Assembly: GCA_036498625.1 (NCBI GenBank)
Contig: DASYFD010000162.1
Span: forward strand, 6,553-70,552
Reading direction: 5' to 3'
Source: VAZQ01 sp036498625
Lineage (GTDB): Bacteria > Pseudomonadota > Alphaproteobacteria > Rhizobiales > Xanthobacteraceae
Length of the DNA stretch: 64,000 bases
Below are positions 1-8,147 of the stretch, one piece after another; the stretch's first letter is position 1; every line of letters starts with the position of its first letter. Below the pieces are notes generated by a model, which was not told where the DNA came from, did not search any database, and saw only the letters and a list, made by a program, of their open reading frames with translations. Position numbers and translations under genes: made by a program.

Positions 1-987
1 GGCTTCCGGATTGACGTGATCGGGCGTCACCGGCGAGACGCCGCCCCAATCATTGATGCCGGCCGCGATCATGTCGGCGAGCGGGCCACCGCTGAGATTG
101 GGCGGCGCCTGGATGTTCATGGCCGGCCCGAAGATGATGCGTGCCGCCGCGATGGTCCACAGATGATCGGCAGCGTCCGGCTCGGGCGCATCGGCCATGC
201 GGGTGTCCGGCTTGGCGCGGAAATTCTGGATGATGATTTCCTGGATGTGGCCGTAGCGCTGGTGCAGGTCGCGCAGCGCCAGCAGCGCCTCGATGCGTTC
301 GGCCCTCGTCTCGCCGATGCCGATCAGGATGCCGGAGGTGAACGGAACCTTAGCCGCTCCGGCCGCCGCGATGGTGGCGAGCCGCACCGCCGGCACCTTG
401 TCGGGCGAGCCGAAATGGGGACCGCCTTTCTGCGCCAGCCGCTCCGCCGCGGTCTCCAGCATGATGCCTTGCGAGACCGAGACTTTGCGCAGGCGCGACA
501 GGTCATCGAGGCTCATGACGCCGGGATTGAGATGGGGCAGCAGCCCGGTTTCCTTGAACACCAGCTCCGCCATGGCGGCGAGATAATCGAGCGTGCTGGC
601 GTAGCCGAGCGTGGCCAGAGCCTCGCGCGCCGCGCCGTAGCGCAGCTCGGGCTTGTCGCCGAGGGTGAACAGCGCCTCGCGGCAGCCGGCGCGTGCCCCG
701 GCCTGCGCGATCGCCAGCACCTGCGCGGGCGAGAGATAAGCCGCGGCGGCGCGGCGCGGCGGCTGCGCGAAAGTGCAGTAGTGGCAGGAATCGCGGCAGA
801 GCTTGGTGAGCGGGATGAAGACTTTGCGGGAATACGAGATGTTGGCGCCATGGCCGCGGTCGCGCAGCAGTGCGGCTGTCGTCATCATGGCGGAAGGATC
901 GGTGCAGCCGGCGAGCGCCAGCGCTTCGGAATCGGTCGGCACATGCTGGTCGCGCACCGCGGCGAGAAGATCGTGGAACGTTGTCAT
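1..987 (-). CDS. cofG: 7,8-didemethyl-8-hydroxy-5-deazariboflavin synthase, CofG part (3' end outside window)
   Basis: Radical-SAM enzyme of F420 biosynthesis. With CofH it makes the deazaflavin chromophore Fo from tyrosine and the riboflavin precursor 5-amino-6-ribitylaminouracil. The visible 329 residues start at an ATG that overlaps the cofC stop (ATGA). They carry the CX3CX2C cluster motif CRDSCHYC at residues 64-71, followed by TFAQ, and later a GETRAERIEALLALRDL stretch and HLWTIAAARIIFGPAMNIQ, both typical of CofG. The frame is still open at base 1 within a region that normally sits near the end of the CofG domain (GGVSPVTPDHVNPEA). The gene may therefore end just outside or continue as a CofG-CofH fusion (FbiC); the window cannot decide. 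It is the last visible gene of the F420 operon. Confidence 0.9.
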   Translation of the reverse strand, partial: MTTFHDLLAAVRDQHVPTDSEALALAGCTDPSAMMTTAALLRDRGHGANISYSRKVFIPLTKLCRDSCHYCTFAQPPRRAAAAYLSPAQVLAIAQAGARAGCREALFTLGDKPELRYGAAREALATLGYASTLDYLAAMAELVFKETGLLPHLNPGVMSLDDLSRLRKVSVSQGIMLETAAERLAQKGGPHFGSPDKVPAVRLATIAAAGAAKVPFTSGILIGIGETRAERIEALLALRDLHQRYGHIQEIIIQNFRAKPDTRMADAPEPDAADHLWTIAAARIIFGPAMNIQAPPNLSGGPLADMIAAGINDWGGVSPVTPDHVNPEA

Positions 988-1667
988 GCGACCGCCCCAT
1001 TCGGCTTGCGATCGCGCTGCGCCAAGTCATGCCGCTCCAGGAACGCCTGGGAGCGGGTGTGCGAGTGCAATTGCGCGAAGGCCCAGATGTCCTCCGGCCG
1101 GTCGATGTCGAGGCTGATGCCGTGCTGGCGGACGATCAGGGGCTTGATGCCGCAGGCCCGCGCGGCCCGCAGGTGCGGATAAAAGCTGTCGTCCCCGAAA
1201 GTCAGCGGCACCGCGGTCGGCGGGCAGACCAGAACCGCGTTCGATCCGAAATCGTCATGGGAGGGCGCAATGGTGAATGACGGCGACGCGCGCCGCATCG
1301 CGAGCAGCAGCGAAATCTCGGAGGCGGAGACGAGCGGAATGTCGCCCGGCATTTGCAGCATGCCGGCGCGACCCTCGGCCGCCAGCGTGCGGGCGGCAGC
1401 GGCGACGGCCGCGGTGTGGCCGCCGCGCGCGTCCTCGGTCAAAATGCGGGCGCCGTAGCGTTGCGCCAGTACCTGCGCGGCGGGATCGAGGGTCACCACC
1501 GCGATGCCGGCGAGCCCGCGTGCGGCCGCGACCGCCGCTAGCACGTCCTCCAGCATCGCCAGCGCCAGGCCGGGCCGCAGATGGCGCGGCACCGCATCGG
1601 CCAGGCGCTCCTTGGCGGCGGTGGTTTCCTTGACCGGAATGACCGCCCAGATATCTGGTTCGTTCAA
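984..1667 (-). CDS. cofC: 2-phospho-L-lactate (or related) guanylyltransferase CofC/FbiD
   Basis: Activates phospholactate or phosphoenolpyruvate with GTP to give the substrate of CofD in F420 synthesis. The 227 aa fit the family. The N-terminus IWAVIPVKETTAAKERLA is the nucleotide-binding CofC signature, and MLQMPGDIPLVS near residue 105 holds the metal-binding Asp. The start is a TTG overlapping the cofD stop (TTGA); a GGAGG sits seven bases upstream on the minus strand, which supports this unusual start. The 3' end overlaps cofG by four bases. Whether the substrate is 2-phospholactate, PEP or 3-phosphoglycerate cannot be told from motifs. Confidence 0.92.
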   Translation of the reverse strand: MNEPDIWAVIPVKETTAAKERLADAVPRHLRPGLALAMLEDVLAAVAAARGLAGIAVVTLDPAAQVLAQRYGARILTEDARGGHTAAVAAAARTLAAEGRAGMLQMPGDIPLVSASEISLLLAMRRASPSFTIAPSHDDFGSNAVLVCPPTAVPLTFGDDSFYPHLRAARACGIKPLIVRQHGISLDIDRPEDIWAFAQLHSHTRSQAFLERHDLAQRDRKPNGAVA

Positions 1668-2674
1668 CGGTGACCTCCGCTTATCCGTTTCGCGGCCCGC
1701 GCGGTGATGCGATCGGCAAACGCGAGCACGGCGCGCGCCAGGGCCTCGCGGTCGTCGAGACTCTGCATCAGGGTGCGGGTGGTCTCAACCGGCAGATCCG
1801 GCATCGCAGCCATTTGAGAATCGGCATCGTCCATCACGTAGCCGTCGATGAGGCCGCGGTAATGGGTCGCGACCGTCAGCGGATCGACCGAAAGTCCGAG
1901 CTCGGTCATCATTTTCGCGGTCGGTCCCTTCACGGCCCGCCCCGCGATGATGGGGGAGACGGCGATTACCGGCGCCGCCGTGGCGGCGAGCGCCGCCCGC
2001 AAGCCGGGCAGCGCCAGGATCGGGTCGATGCTGATGAAGGGATTGGAGGGGCAGACGATCACCGCCCGCAGGCCCGGATGGCGCAGCGCCCCGATCACGT
2101 CGGGATGCGGGGCGGCCGTGTCGGCGCCCTCGAAAACAAAGCCGGTGACCTGCGGGATGCACTGGCGGCCGACGAAATAGTGCTGGAAGTCGAGCACGCC
2201 GTCGCGGGTTTCCACGCGCGTGCGCACCTTGTCGTCGGTCATCGGCAGGATGCGGCTGGCGATGCCGAGCCGGCGCGCCACATCGGCGGTGATACCCGAG
2301 AGCGTCTCGCCGGCCTTGAGCCGCCGGGTACGCTCCACATGCATGGCGAGGTCGCGGTCGCCGAGCCGGAACCAGGTCTCGCCGCCAAGCTCCTTAAGGG
2401 TTGCCATGAACGACCAGGTCTCGTCGCGGCGCCCCCAGCCGGTCTGCAAATTGTCGAGACCGGCCAGCACATAGGTGAGCGTGTCGAGGTCGGGCGCGAT
2501 AAGGAGGCCGAGATGCTCGAAGTCATCGCCGGTATTGGCCACCACGGTGAAGGTGCCGGCCGGCAGCACGCGTGCGAGGCCGAGCGCCAGCTTGGCCCCG
2601 CCGACGCCGCCCGAAAGCGCCAGCACCGGGCGCTCGTCGGTCGGTCGCAGGGCGGTCACGGGTGCCATTGTCAT
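1664..2674 (-). CDS. cofD: LPPG:Fo 2-phospho-L-lactate transferase CofD/FbiA
   Basis: Transfers the phospholactyl (or phosphoenolpyruvyl) group to Fo, giving F420-0 or dehydro-F420-0. The 336 aa begin MTMAPVTALRP, then the glycine-rich VLALSGGVGGAKLALGL and NTGDDFEHLGL, diagnostic of CofD. CPSNPFISIDPILALPG and SPIIAGRAVKGPTAKMM in the second half are further family blocks. The start ATG shares one base with the cofE stop (TGATG), pointing to translational coupling. A second in-frame ATG lies two codons later. The frame stays open far upstream, but that part is out-of-frame read-through of cofE and fgd. Confidence 0.95.
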   Translation of the reverse strand: MTMAPVTALRPTDERPVLALSGGVGGAKLALGLARVLPAGTFTVVANTGDDFEHLGLLIAPDLDTLTYVLAGLDNLQTGWGRRDETWSFMATLKELGGETWFRLGDRDLAMHVERTRRLKAGETLSGITADVARRLGIASRILPMTDDKVRTRVETRDGVLDFQHYFVGRQCIPQVTGFVFEGADTAAPHPDVIGALRHPGLRAVIVCPSNPFISIDPILALPGLRAALAATAAPVIAVSPIIAGRAVKGPTAKMMTELGLSVDPLTVATHYRGLIDGYVMDDADSQMAAMPDLPVETTRTLMQSLDDREALARAVLAFADRITARAAKRISGGHR

Positions 2675-3447
2675 CACCGGAACAGATCTTCGGAGGTGGG
2701 GCGCAGGAGCGCGCGGGCCGCGATCGGCGCGTCGGTCAGGGCGAAGCCGGAGACCAGCACCGCCGGCTGCCCTTCGTCCGCCTGCCCCATGAGCAGCGAT
2801 GCCGCGGCTGCGACCTCGTCCGCAAAGCCGGTCTCGGTGAACTGCAGCGGCCGGCCGTGCAGGTCGGGCTTGCCGCGCAGGTCCATCAGCGCCGGCACGC
2901 CGGCGGAGCCGAGCGCGATCCCGACCGTGCCGCGGCGCCAGGGCCGCCCGAAACTGTCGCTCACGATGACGCCGAGGCGCTTGGAATATTGGGCCGCGAA
3001 GGTGCTGCGCAATGTCTCGGCGGCGGCATCGGCGTCGATCGGCAGCAGCAGAACCGGTTCCTCGCCGGCGGCCGGCGCCACATTGGATTGATCGACGCCC
3101 GCATTGGCCATGATGTAGCCGGAGCGGTGCTCGACAATGAGCACGCCCTTGCCCTTGCGCACCACCCGGACCGATTCCGACAGGATTACCTCGACCAGCC
3201 GCGGATCCTTGTCCACCTCGACCGCAAGCTCGCGGGCATGCCACGACGGCTTGATGGCCGCGAGATCGACATAGCGCCCTTGCGTCTTCGACACTGCCTT
3301 CTGCGCCACCACCACGATATCGCCGTCGTCCGGGACCAGTCCCGCCCGGCCGAGCGCCATGACGATGATGGCGCCCAGGTCGTCGCCCGGCAGCAACAAC
3401 GGGATGCCGGGAACGACGCTCAGCGTCAGGCGCTTGGGGGTCTTCAT
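2674..3447 (-). CDS. cofE: Coenzyme F420-0:L-glutamate ligase CofE
   Basis: GTP-dependent ligase that adds gamma-linked glutamates to F420-0. The 257 aa match a stand-alone CofE rather than the longer FbiB, which has an extra C-terminal flavin domain. Recognisable blocks are the N-terminal VPGIPLLLPGDDLGAII, VVAQKAVSKTQGR (residues about 47-59), RSGYIMANAGVDQSN, and SDSFGRPWRRGTVGIALG. If the precursor here is dehydro-F420-0, the FbiB-type reductase would have to be encoded elsewhere. Three bases separate it from the upstream fgd-like gene and it overlaps cofD, so all are probably one transcript. Confidence 0.95.
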   Translation of the reverse strand: MKTPKRLTLSVVPGIPLLLPGDDLGAIIVMALGRAGLVPDDGDIVVVAQKAVSKTQGRYVDLAAIKPSWHARELAVEVDKDPRLVEVILSESVRVVRKGKGVLIVEHRSGYIMANAGVDQSNVAPAAGEEPVLLLPIDADAAAETLRSTFAAQYSKRLGVIVSDSFGRPWRRGTVGIALGSAGVPALMDLRGKPDLHGRPLQFTETGFADEVAAAASLLMGQADEGQPAVLVSGFALTDAPIAARALLRPTSEDLFR

Positions 3448-3450
3448 TGC

Positions 3451-4473
3451 TCAGCCGAAGGCGGCACCGCCGAAGGCGGCGCGCAATCGCGGCAGGACCT
3501 GCTCGCCATAGAGATGCAGAAACCGTTTCTGGTCCGGGCCGGGGGCGTGGAACACCAGGTGACGAAAACCCAGATCGGCATAGGCCTTGATCCGTTCCAC
3601 ATGCTCGTCGGGATCGGTCGAGACGATCCAGCGCTTGGCGGTGCGCTCGACCGGCAGCGCATCGGCGAGCTTCTCGATCTCGACCGCATCCTCGACCGAA
3701 ACCTTCTCCTCCGGCGACAGCGCCAGGGCGGCCCAGTTCCGGGTGTCGTCCAGCGCCCGCCGCCGATCGGTATCGAACGAGACCTTCAACTCGATCATGC
3801 GGTCGATCGAGTCGGAGGCGCGGCCGGCTGCCTGCAGCCCGGCCGCCACATTGGGCAGCAGGGTTTCGGTATAGAGCTCGGGCGCCTTGCCACTGGTGCA
3901 AATATAGCCTTCGGCGATCTCGCCGGCCATCTTGGCGACGGTCGGGCCGGAGGCCGCCACATAGATCGGAACCGGCTTTTCGGGGCGGTCGTAGATGGTG
4001 GCCTTCTCGGTCTTGTAGTACTGGCCCTCGAAGGTGACCCGCTCCTTGGTCCACAGCGCCCGCATCAGCTCGATCGCTTCCCGAAGCCGTGCTTGCCGCT
4101 CCTTGAAGCCCGGCCACTTGATGCCGAGCGCCGGCACGTCGTTGAGCGACTCGCCGCTGCCGAGCCCGAGCACCACACGGCCCGGAAACATCACCCCGAG
4201 CGTGGCGAAGGCCTGCGCCACCACGGAAGGATGGTACCGGAAGGTCGGCGTCATCACGCTGGTGCCGATGATGACGCGTTCGGTGCGTGCGCCGAGCGCC
4301 CCCAGCCAGGCGATCGACGACGGCGCGTGCCCGTCGGTGTGCTTCCACGGCTGAAAGTGGTCGCTGATGAACACGGAATCGAAGCCGACCGCCTCCGCGG
4401 TGCGGGAAAAATCCAGCAGCTCGTTGGGTCCGAACTGCTCAGCGGACGCCTTGTATCCGATCCTCAGCACCAC
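3451..4473 (-). CDS. F420-dependent glucose-6-phosphate dehydrogenase-like LLM-family oxidoreductase
   Basis: Luciferase-like TIM-barrel enzyme, 340 aa, predicted to reduce F420 using a sugar phosphate. It resembles mycobacterial FGD1 nearly end to end: GYKASAEQF, SDHFQPW (38-43), TSVMTPTFRYHPSVVAQAF, GSGESLN, the FGD-type block TSGKAPELYTETLLP (193-207) and AKRWIV. By alignment from memory, the phosphate-contacting Lys198, Lys259 and Arg283 of FGD1 correspond to K196, K257 and R281, and Glu109 to E108. FGD1 His260 appears to be Val258, so substrate or mechanism may differ. The start is GTG (a second GTG follows directly). As first gene of the cof operon it would supply reduced F420. Exact sugar phosphate unknown. 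Confidence 0.88.
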   Translation of the reverse strand: MVLRIGYKASAEQFGPNELLDFSRTAEAVGFDSVFISDHFQPWKHTDGHAPSSIAWLGALGARTERVIIGTSVMTPTFRYHPSVVAQAFATLGVMFPGRVVLGLGSGESLNDVPALGIKWPGFKERQARLREAIELMRALWTKERVTFEGQYYKTEKATIYDRPEKPVPIYVAASGPTVAKMAGEIAEGYICTSGKAPELYTETLLPNVAAGLQAAGRASDSIDRMIELKVSFDTDRRRALDDTRNWAALALSPEEKVSVEDAVEIEKLADALPVERTAKRWIVSTDPDEHVERIKAYADLGFRHLVFHAPGPDQKRFLHLYGEQVLPRLRAAFGGAAFG

Positions 4474-4499
4474 GCACTCCTGTTGTTTTGGCGAATGGC

Positions 4500-4570
4500 G
4501 AGTAGTGAGTAGTGAGTAGTGAGTCTTCCTTATTTTCTATTCGCTATTCGCTACTCCCCACTCACTACTC
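4500..4570. repeat. Hairpin-forming intergenic repeat (AGTAGTG units)
   Basis: Three tandem copies of AGTAGTG-like units (4501-4524) pair with an inverted arm at 4551-4570; 18 of 20 positions can pair. It covers the end of the DUF35 gene and the gap before the fgd-like gene. It could terminate the upstream catabolic transcript or attenuate read-through into the cof operon. It has no long T-run, so the terminator role is inferred. Confidence 0.6.
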
Positions 4571-5005
4571 CACCACCTCAAACACCGGCACCACCAGATC
4601 CTCGGCGCGCTGTTCAAAAGCCACCTTGACCTTCTGGCCGACCTTGAGCGCCTCGTTCGGCGTGCCCACGATATTGGAGAACATGCGCAAGCCCTCCTCC
4701 AGCTCGATGAAGGCCACGTTGTAGGGCACGCGCTTGGCCCAATAGGGATGATAGCCGCGGTGGATGACGATGTAGGAGGAGAGCTCGCCGCGGCCCGACA
4801 GCTCGCGCCATTCATAACCGATCGACAGGCAGTTGGGGCAGATCGCGGCCGCCGGATAGCGCCGCTCATGGCAGTGCGTGCATTGCTGCGCCATCAGCTT
4901 GTGGGCGCGGCAGCCGTCCCAGAACGGCTTGTTGATCTCGCTGATCACGGGCTTGATCGGCAGCGGATCGGCGGGTGCGGTGGTGGCAGTCTGGCTCATG
5001 GTCAT
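4565..5005 (-). CDS. DUF35 zinc-ribbon / OB-fold acyl-CoA-binding protein, thiolase partner
   Basis: Small (146 aa) protein with the two-part architecture of the DUF35 family. A zinc ribbon CTHCHERRYPAAAICPNC lies at about residues 42-59 (four cysteines as two CxxC pairs), followed by an OB-fold whose YNVAFIELEEGLRMFSNI block is typical. Such proteins bind CoA esters and work as obligate partners of thiolase-like enzymes, for example in steroid side-chain aldol cleavage (ChsH2 C-terminal domain with Ltp2). It lies 13 bases downstream of the thiolase-like gene, so a complex between the two products is likely. Substrate unknown. Confidence 0.85.
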   Translation of the reverse strand: MTMSQTATTAPADPLPIKPVISEINKPFWDGCRAHKLMAQQCTHCHERRYPAAAICPNCLSIGYEWRELSGRGELSSYIVIHRGYHPYWAKRVPYNVAFIELEEGLRMFSNIVGTPNEALKVGQKVKVAFEQRAEDLVVPVFEVVE

Positions 5006-5018
5006 GGTCCGAAAATGA

Positions 5019-6158
5019 TTATTGTCCGAGGATCATCGCGCTGGCGGTATTGAGGGTCATGCCGCGGCCGGTGACCAGGCAGGTTTCTGCGTCCTTGACC
5101 TGCCGTGGCCCGCACTCCCCGCGGATCTGGCGCACGCCCTCGACCACGTGCAGCCAGCCCTGCATGTAGGATTCCGAGAGGTTGCCGCCGGCGGTATTGA
5201 TCGGAAGCTCGCCGCCGAGCCCGATGCGCTTGCCGCCCTCCACAAACGGCCCGGCCTCGCCGATCTTGCAGAAGCCGGCGTGCTCCAGCCAGAACAGCAC
5301 CGCCACCGTGAAGTTGTCGTAGAGCTGAGCCACGTCGATGTCGCCGGGGCCGACGCCCGCCATCTTGTAGGCATCGGCGATGCAGCGCGCCTGATGCGGC
5401 AGGTACCACCAGTCGGGTTCGCGCAAATTCTCCATGGTGTGGCCCTGGCCCATCCCCAGGATCGACACCGGCTTCTTCTTGGCATCGCGCGCCCGCTCCG
5501 GCGACGTCACCAGGATGCAGACCGCGCCGTCGGAGATGAGGCAGCAGTCGAGCATATGCAACGGATCGACGATCAACCGCGATTTCTGGTGGTCCTCGAG
5601 GGTGATCGGCTCCTGCATGACCGCGTTGGGATTCATCGAGGCATGCCGGCGACAGGTGACCGCGATCCAGCCGAGCTGCTCGCTCGTGGTGCCGTAGAGC
5701 GCCATGTGCCGGCGCATGCCGAGCGCCGAATTGGCGGCATTGCCGAGCATGCCCCATACCGCCCAGGTGTCCTCGCCGCCGGCGGCGGCGCCGAACTTGT
5801 TGCCCGAGGTGCGCGCGGTGTCGGCGAAGATGCAGGCCACCACCTTGGCCATGCCGTTCTGCACCGCCATGGCGGCAGCCTCGACGCAGGCCCCTGCGGT
5901 CGCGCCGCCCATCACCAGGCTGCCGGTGTAGCGCGGATTGATGCCCAGTCGCTCGCCCAGCACCAGATAGTTCTTGGCGGCTTCCGGCGACGCGGTGCCC
6001 GGCAGCGTCATCAGACCATCGATTTCGCTCTTGTCGATGCCGGAATCCGCGAGCGCATTGCGCAGCGCTTCCGCCGCCAAGGTGACCGGGGTCTCCTCCG
6101 GCAGCTTGCCCTGCCGCGACTGCCCGACACCGCAGATCGAAGCCATTCGCCACGCCAT
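5019..6158 (-). CDS. Thiolase-fold acetyl-CoA acetyltransferase-like protein (SCP-x / Ltp2 type)
   Basis: 379-aa thiolase-superfamily protein of the lipid-transfer-protein type. The start MAWRMASICGVGQS lies one base after the stop of the enoyl-CoA hydratase gene and has an AGGGGA ribosome site; a second ATG is four codons on. Around residues 78-95 the region that carries the nucleophilic Cys in true thiolases reads GGATAGACVEAA rather than CSSG, so thiolytic activity is doubtful. C-terminal YDNFTVAVLFWLE and NLSESYMQG are the conserved regions that carry the catalytic tyrosines in Ltp2-like retro-aldolases. With its DUF35 neighbour it may cleave a beta-hydroxyacyl-CoA by retro-aldol reaction; that is inference. 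Confidence 0.8.
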   Translation of the reverse strand: MAWRMASICGVGQSRQGKLPEETPVTLAAEALRNALADSGIDKSEIDGLMTLPGTASPEAAKNYLVLGERLGINPRYTGSLVMGGATAGACVEAAAMAVQNGMAKVVACIFADTARTSGNKFGAAAGGEDTWAVWGMLGNAANSALGMRRHMALYGTTSEQLGWIAVTCRRHASMNPNAVMQEPITLEDHQKSRLIVDPLHMLDCCLISDGAVCILVTSPERARDAKKKPVSILGMGQGHTMENLREPDWWYLPHQARCIADAYKMAGVGPGDIDVAQLYDNFTVAVLFWLEHAGFCKIGEAGPFVEGGKRIGLGGELPINTAGGNLSESYMQGWLHVVEGVRQIRGECGPRQVKDAETCLVTGRGMTLNTASAMILGQ

Positions 6159-6159
6159 T

Positions 6160-6939
6160 CTATTTCCCCTGAAAATTCGGTTTGCGTTTTTCGCGGAACG
6201 CCTTGCGGCCTTCCTCGCGATCCTGGGTGGCGGTGAGGGCGCCATAGAGCGCGCGCTCGAGCTCGAAGCCGGCCGCGAGCGGCAGGTCGGTAGCGGCGCG
6301 CAGCGCCTTCTTGATGGCGACCAGCGACAGTGGGGCGTTCTCGGCGATGACACCGGCGAGCGCGAAGGCGCGCCCCATCAGGGCGTCGGGCGCATGCAGC
6401 TCGGACACGAGGCCCGAGGCGAGCGCCTGCTCGGCCGAGATCAGCTCGCCGGTGAACAGCATCTGGGCCGCAAAGGTGCGGCCGACCGCGCTCACCAGCC
6501 GCTGGGTGCCGCCGCTGCCCGGCAGGCTGCCGATCCGCACCTCGGTAAGGCCGAAGCGCGCCGCCGTCGAGGCGATGCGCAGGTCGCAGGCGAGCGCCAT
6601 CTCGAGGCCGCCGCCGACCGCCACGCCATTGAGCGCGGCAATCACCGGCTTGCTGAAGGCGTCGAGCGGCGCGGTCAGGCGCGCGCGTGTCACGATCGGG
6701 CTGGCCGCAATGCTCGAATGCACCGGCACATTGCCGGGGGTGGCGAGATCGACGCCGGCGCAGAATGCGGTGCCGGCACCGGTCAGGATCACGACCCGGA
6801 TCGCGAGATCGTCGTCCAGGCGCGCGAATGCCTGCGTCAGCGCCTCACGGGTGGCATCGTCGATGGCGTTGCGCTTTTCGGGACGGTTGAGGGTGAGGCA
6901 GGCGACGCCGGCCTCGCGTGTGATCTCGAGATCGCTCAC
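6160..6939 (-). CDS. Enoyl-CoA hydratase/isomerase family protein
   Basis: Crotonase-fold enzyme, 259 aa, expected to hydrate an enoyl-CoA in the cytoplasm. The oxyanion-hole block GVAVGGGLEMALACDL carries the first catalytic Glu (GGLE) and FGLTEVRIGSLPGSGGTQRL the second (TE), matching Glu144 and Glu164 of rat crotonase, so it should be an active hydratase. The chosen start is a GTG overlapping the CaiB stop (GTGA) with AGGAAGAGG upstream; the codon before is also GTG. It sits between the CoA-transferases and the thiolase-like gene, in the order of a beta-oxidation-like sequence. Confidence 0.9.
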   Translation of the reverse strand: MSDLEITREAGVACLTLNRPEKRNAIDDATREALTQAFARLDDDLAIRVVILTGAGTAFCAGVDLATPGNVPVHSSIAASPIVTRARLTAPLDAFSKPVIAALNGVAVGGGLEMALACDLRIASTAARFGLTEVRIGSLPGSGGTQRLVSAVGRTFAAQMLFTGELISAEQALASGLVSELHAPDALMGRAFALAGVIAENAPLSLVAIKKALRAATDLPLAAGFELERALYGALTATQDREEGRKAFREKRKPNFQGK

Positions 6940-8147
6940 CACAGCACCTCTTCCTTCATGAGCCGTGTGCACTCGCTGTCTGACAGGCCGAGCAAAGTGG
7001 TGGCGATCTCGCGCGTCTGCTCGCCCAGGAGCGGCGGCGGCGCAGGCTCGCGCTGGCGCCCTTCCTCGACCGAGAAGAACGGCGGCACGTTGACGGTGAT
7101 GCGGCCCATCTCGGCATGATCGATGGAGCGCCAGTAGCCACGCGCATTGAGCTGGCGATCCTCCATGACGTCGCGGCTGGTCTCCACCACCGAGCAGGCG
7201 ATGCCGCGCGCCTGCAGGGCGAGCACCAGTGCGTCGGCCTGATGGCGGCGGGTCTCCTGCGCAAGCTTCCCCTCGATCACATCGATGCCGGCGCTGCGCC
7301 CCATGAGGGTATCGAAAGCCGGATCGGTCATCCAGGGCGGGCGCCCCAGCGCCTCGACCAGGGCCTGCCAGCCGGCATCGTTCTCGATCTCGATCGCGCA
7401 CCACACGTCGTCGCCCATGCAGGGGAATACGCCGCATGGCACCGAGCCGTCGCGCCGGTTGCCGGTGCGGCGCGGCAGCACGCCCGATGCCGAGTAGCGC
7501 AGGATGCTGGGGCCCAGCAGGTTGACCGTCGATTCGAGCTGCGCCAGCTCGACATATTGGCCTTCGCCGGTGCGGGCGCGATGGAAGATGGCGGCGAGCA
7601 GCCCGACCAGCGCATGGCCCGGATTGGGGATGTGATCGGGATAATGCGTTCCGGTGCCGATCGGCGCCCGGTCGGGCGATCCCGACATCTCGACCAGCCC
7701 GGAGATCGCCGATATGGTCGAACCGAACCCGATATAGCTCTTGTGCGGGCCCGAGCTGCCCTGCATCGGCATGGCAAGATAGATCAGCGAAGGATCGGCA
7801 GCCGCCAGCTCGGCGTAGCCGAGCCCCCAGCGCTCCATGATGCCGGGCCGGAAATTGTTGGTGACGACCGAGCACTTGCGCGCCAGCTGCCGGGCGAGCG
7901 CGCGCGCCTCCGGGCGCCCCATGTTGAGCGCGATGCTCTTCTTGTTGGTGTTGCGCGAGGCGAAATAGCCGGAGCCTTCCAGGTGCCTGGCGCCGCTCTT
8001 GTGCGGCCCGGAGAGCCGCAGGTTGTCTGGATGGGCGTGCGACTCGACCTTGATCACGTCGGCGCCGAGGTCGGCGAGCAGCCGCGTCACGAAGGCGCCG
8101 GCGCCCACCCAGCAGAAATCCAGCACACGGAGATCGGAGAAGCGCAT
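6936..8147 (-). CDS. CaiB/BaiF family (class III) CoA-transferase, subunit 1
   Basis: 403-aa formyl-CoA-transferase-fold protein that should move CoA between carboxylic acids through an aspartyl-CoA anhydride. The N-terminus (LRVLDFCWVGAGAFVTRLLADLGADVIKVE) and ARTGEGQYVELAQLEST are family blocks. The region where the catalytic Asp sits reads THYPDHIPNPGHA, so an Asp is available. It starts one base before the stop of the second CaiB gene, so the two are coupled and probably form a heteromer like succinyl-CoA:benzylsuccinate CoA-transferase (BbsEF). The acid activated is unknown. Confidence 0.88.
   Translation of the reverse strand: MRFSDLRVLDFCWVGAGAFVTRLLADLGADVIKVESHAHPDNLRLSGPHKSGARHLEGSGYFASRNTNKKSIALNMGRPEARALARQLARKCSVVTNNFRPGIMERWGLGYAELAAADPSLIYLAMPMQGSSGPHKSYIGFGSTISAISGLVEMSGSPDRAPIGTGTHYPDHIPNPGHALVGLLAAIFHRARTGEGQYVELAQLESTVNLLGPSILRYSASGVLPRRTGNRRDGSVPCGVFPCMGDDVWCAIEIENDAGWQALVEALGRPPWMTDPAFDTLMGRSAGIDVIEGKLAQETRRHQADALVLALQARGIACSVVETSRDVMEDRQLNARGYWRSIDHAEMGRITVNVPPFFSVEEGRQREPAPPPLLGEQTREIATTLLGLSDSECTRLMKEEVLW

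Noticed and set aside
2675..4348. Upstream in-frame extension of cofD giving an 894-residue protein
   Set aside because: The extension is an out-of-frame reading of cofE and the fgd-like gene; cofD has its own ATG coupled to the cofE stop.
2572..4512. Long open frame on the plus strand (about 646 codons) opposite cofD, cofE and the fgd-like gene
   Set aside because: The minus-strand genes carry clear family motifs; the plus frame is arginine/glycine-rich with no recognisable domain, a usual GC-rich antisense artefact.
4491..4570. CRISPR-like array from the AGTAGTG units
   Set aside because: Units are 7-8 bp without spacers; it is a simple tandem/inverted repeat.
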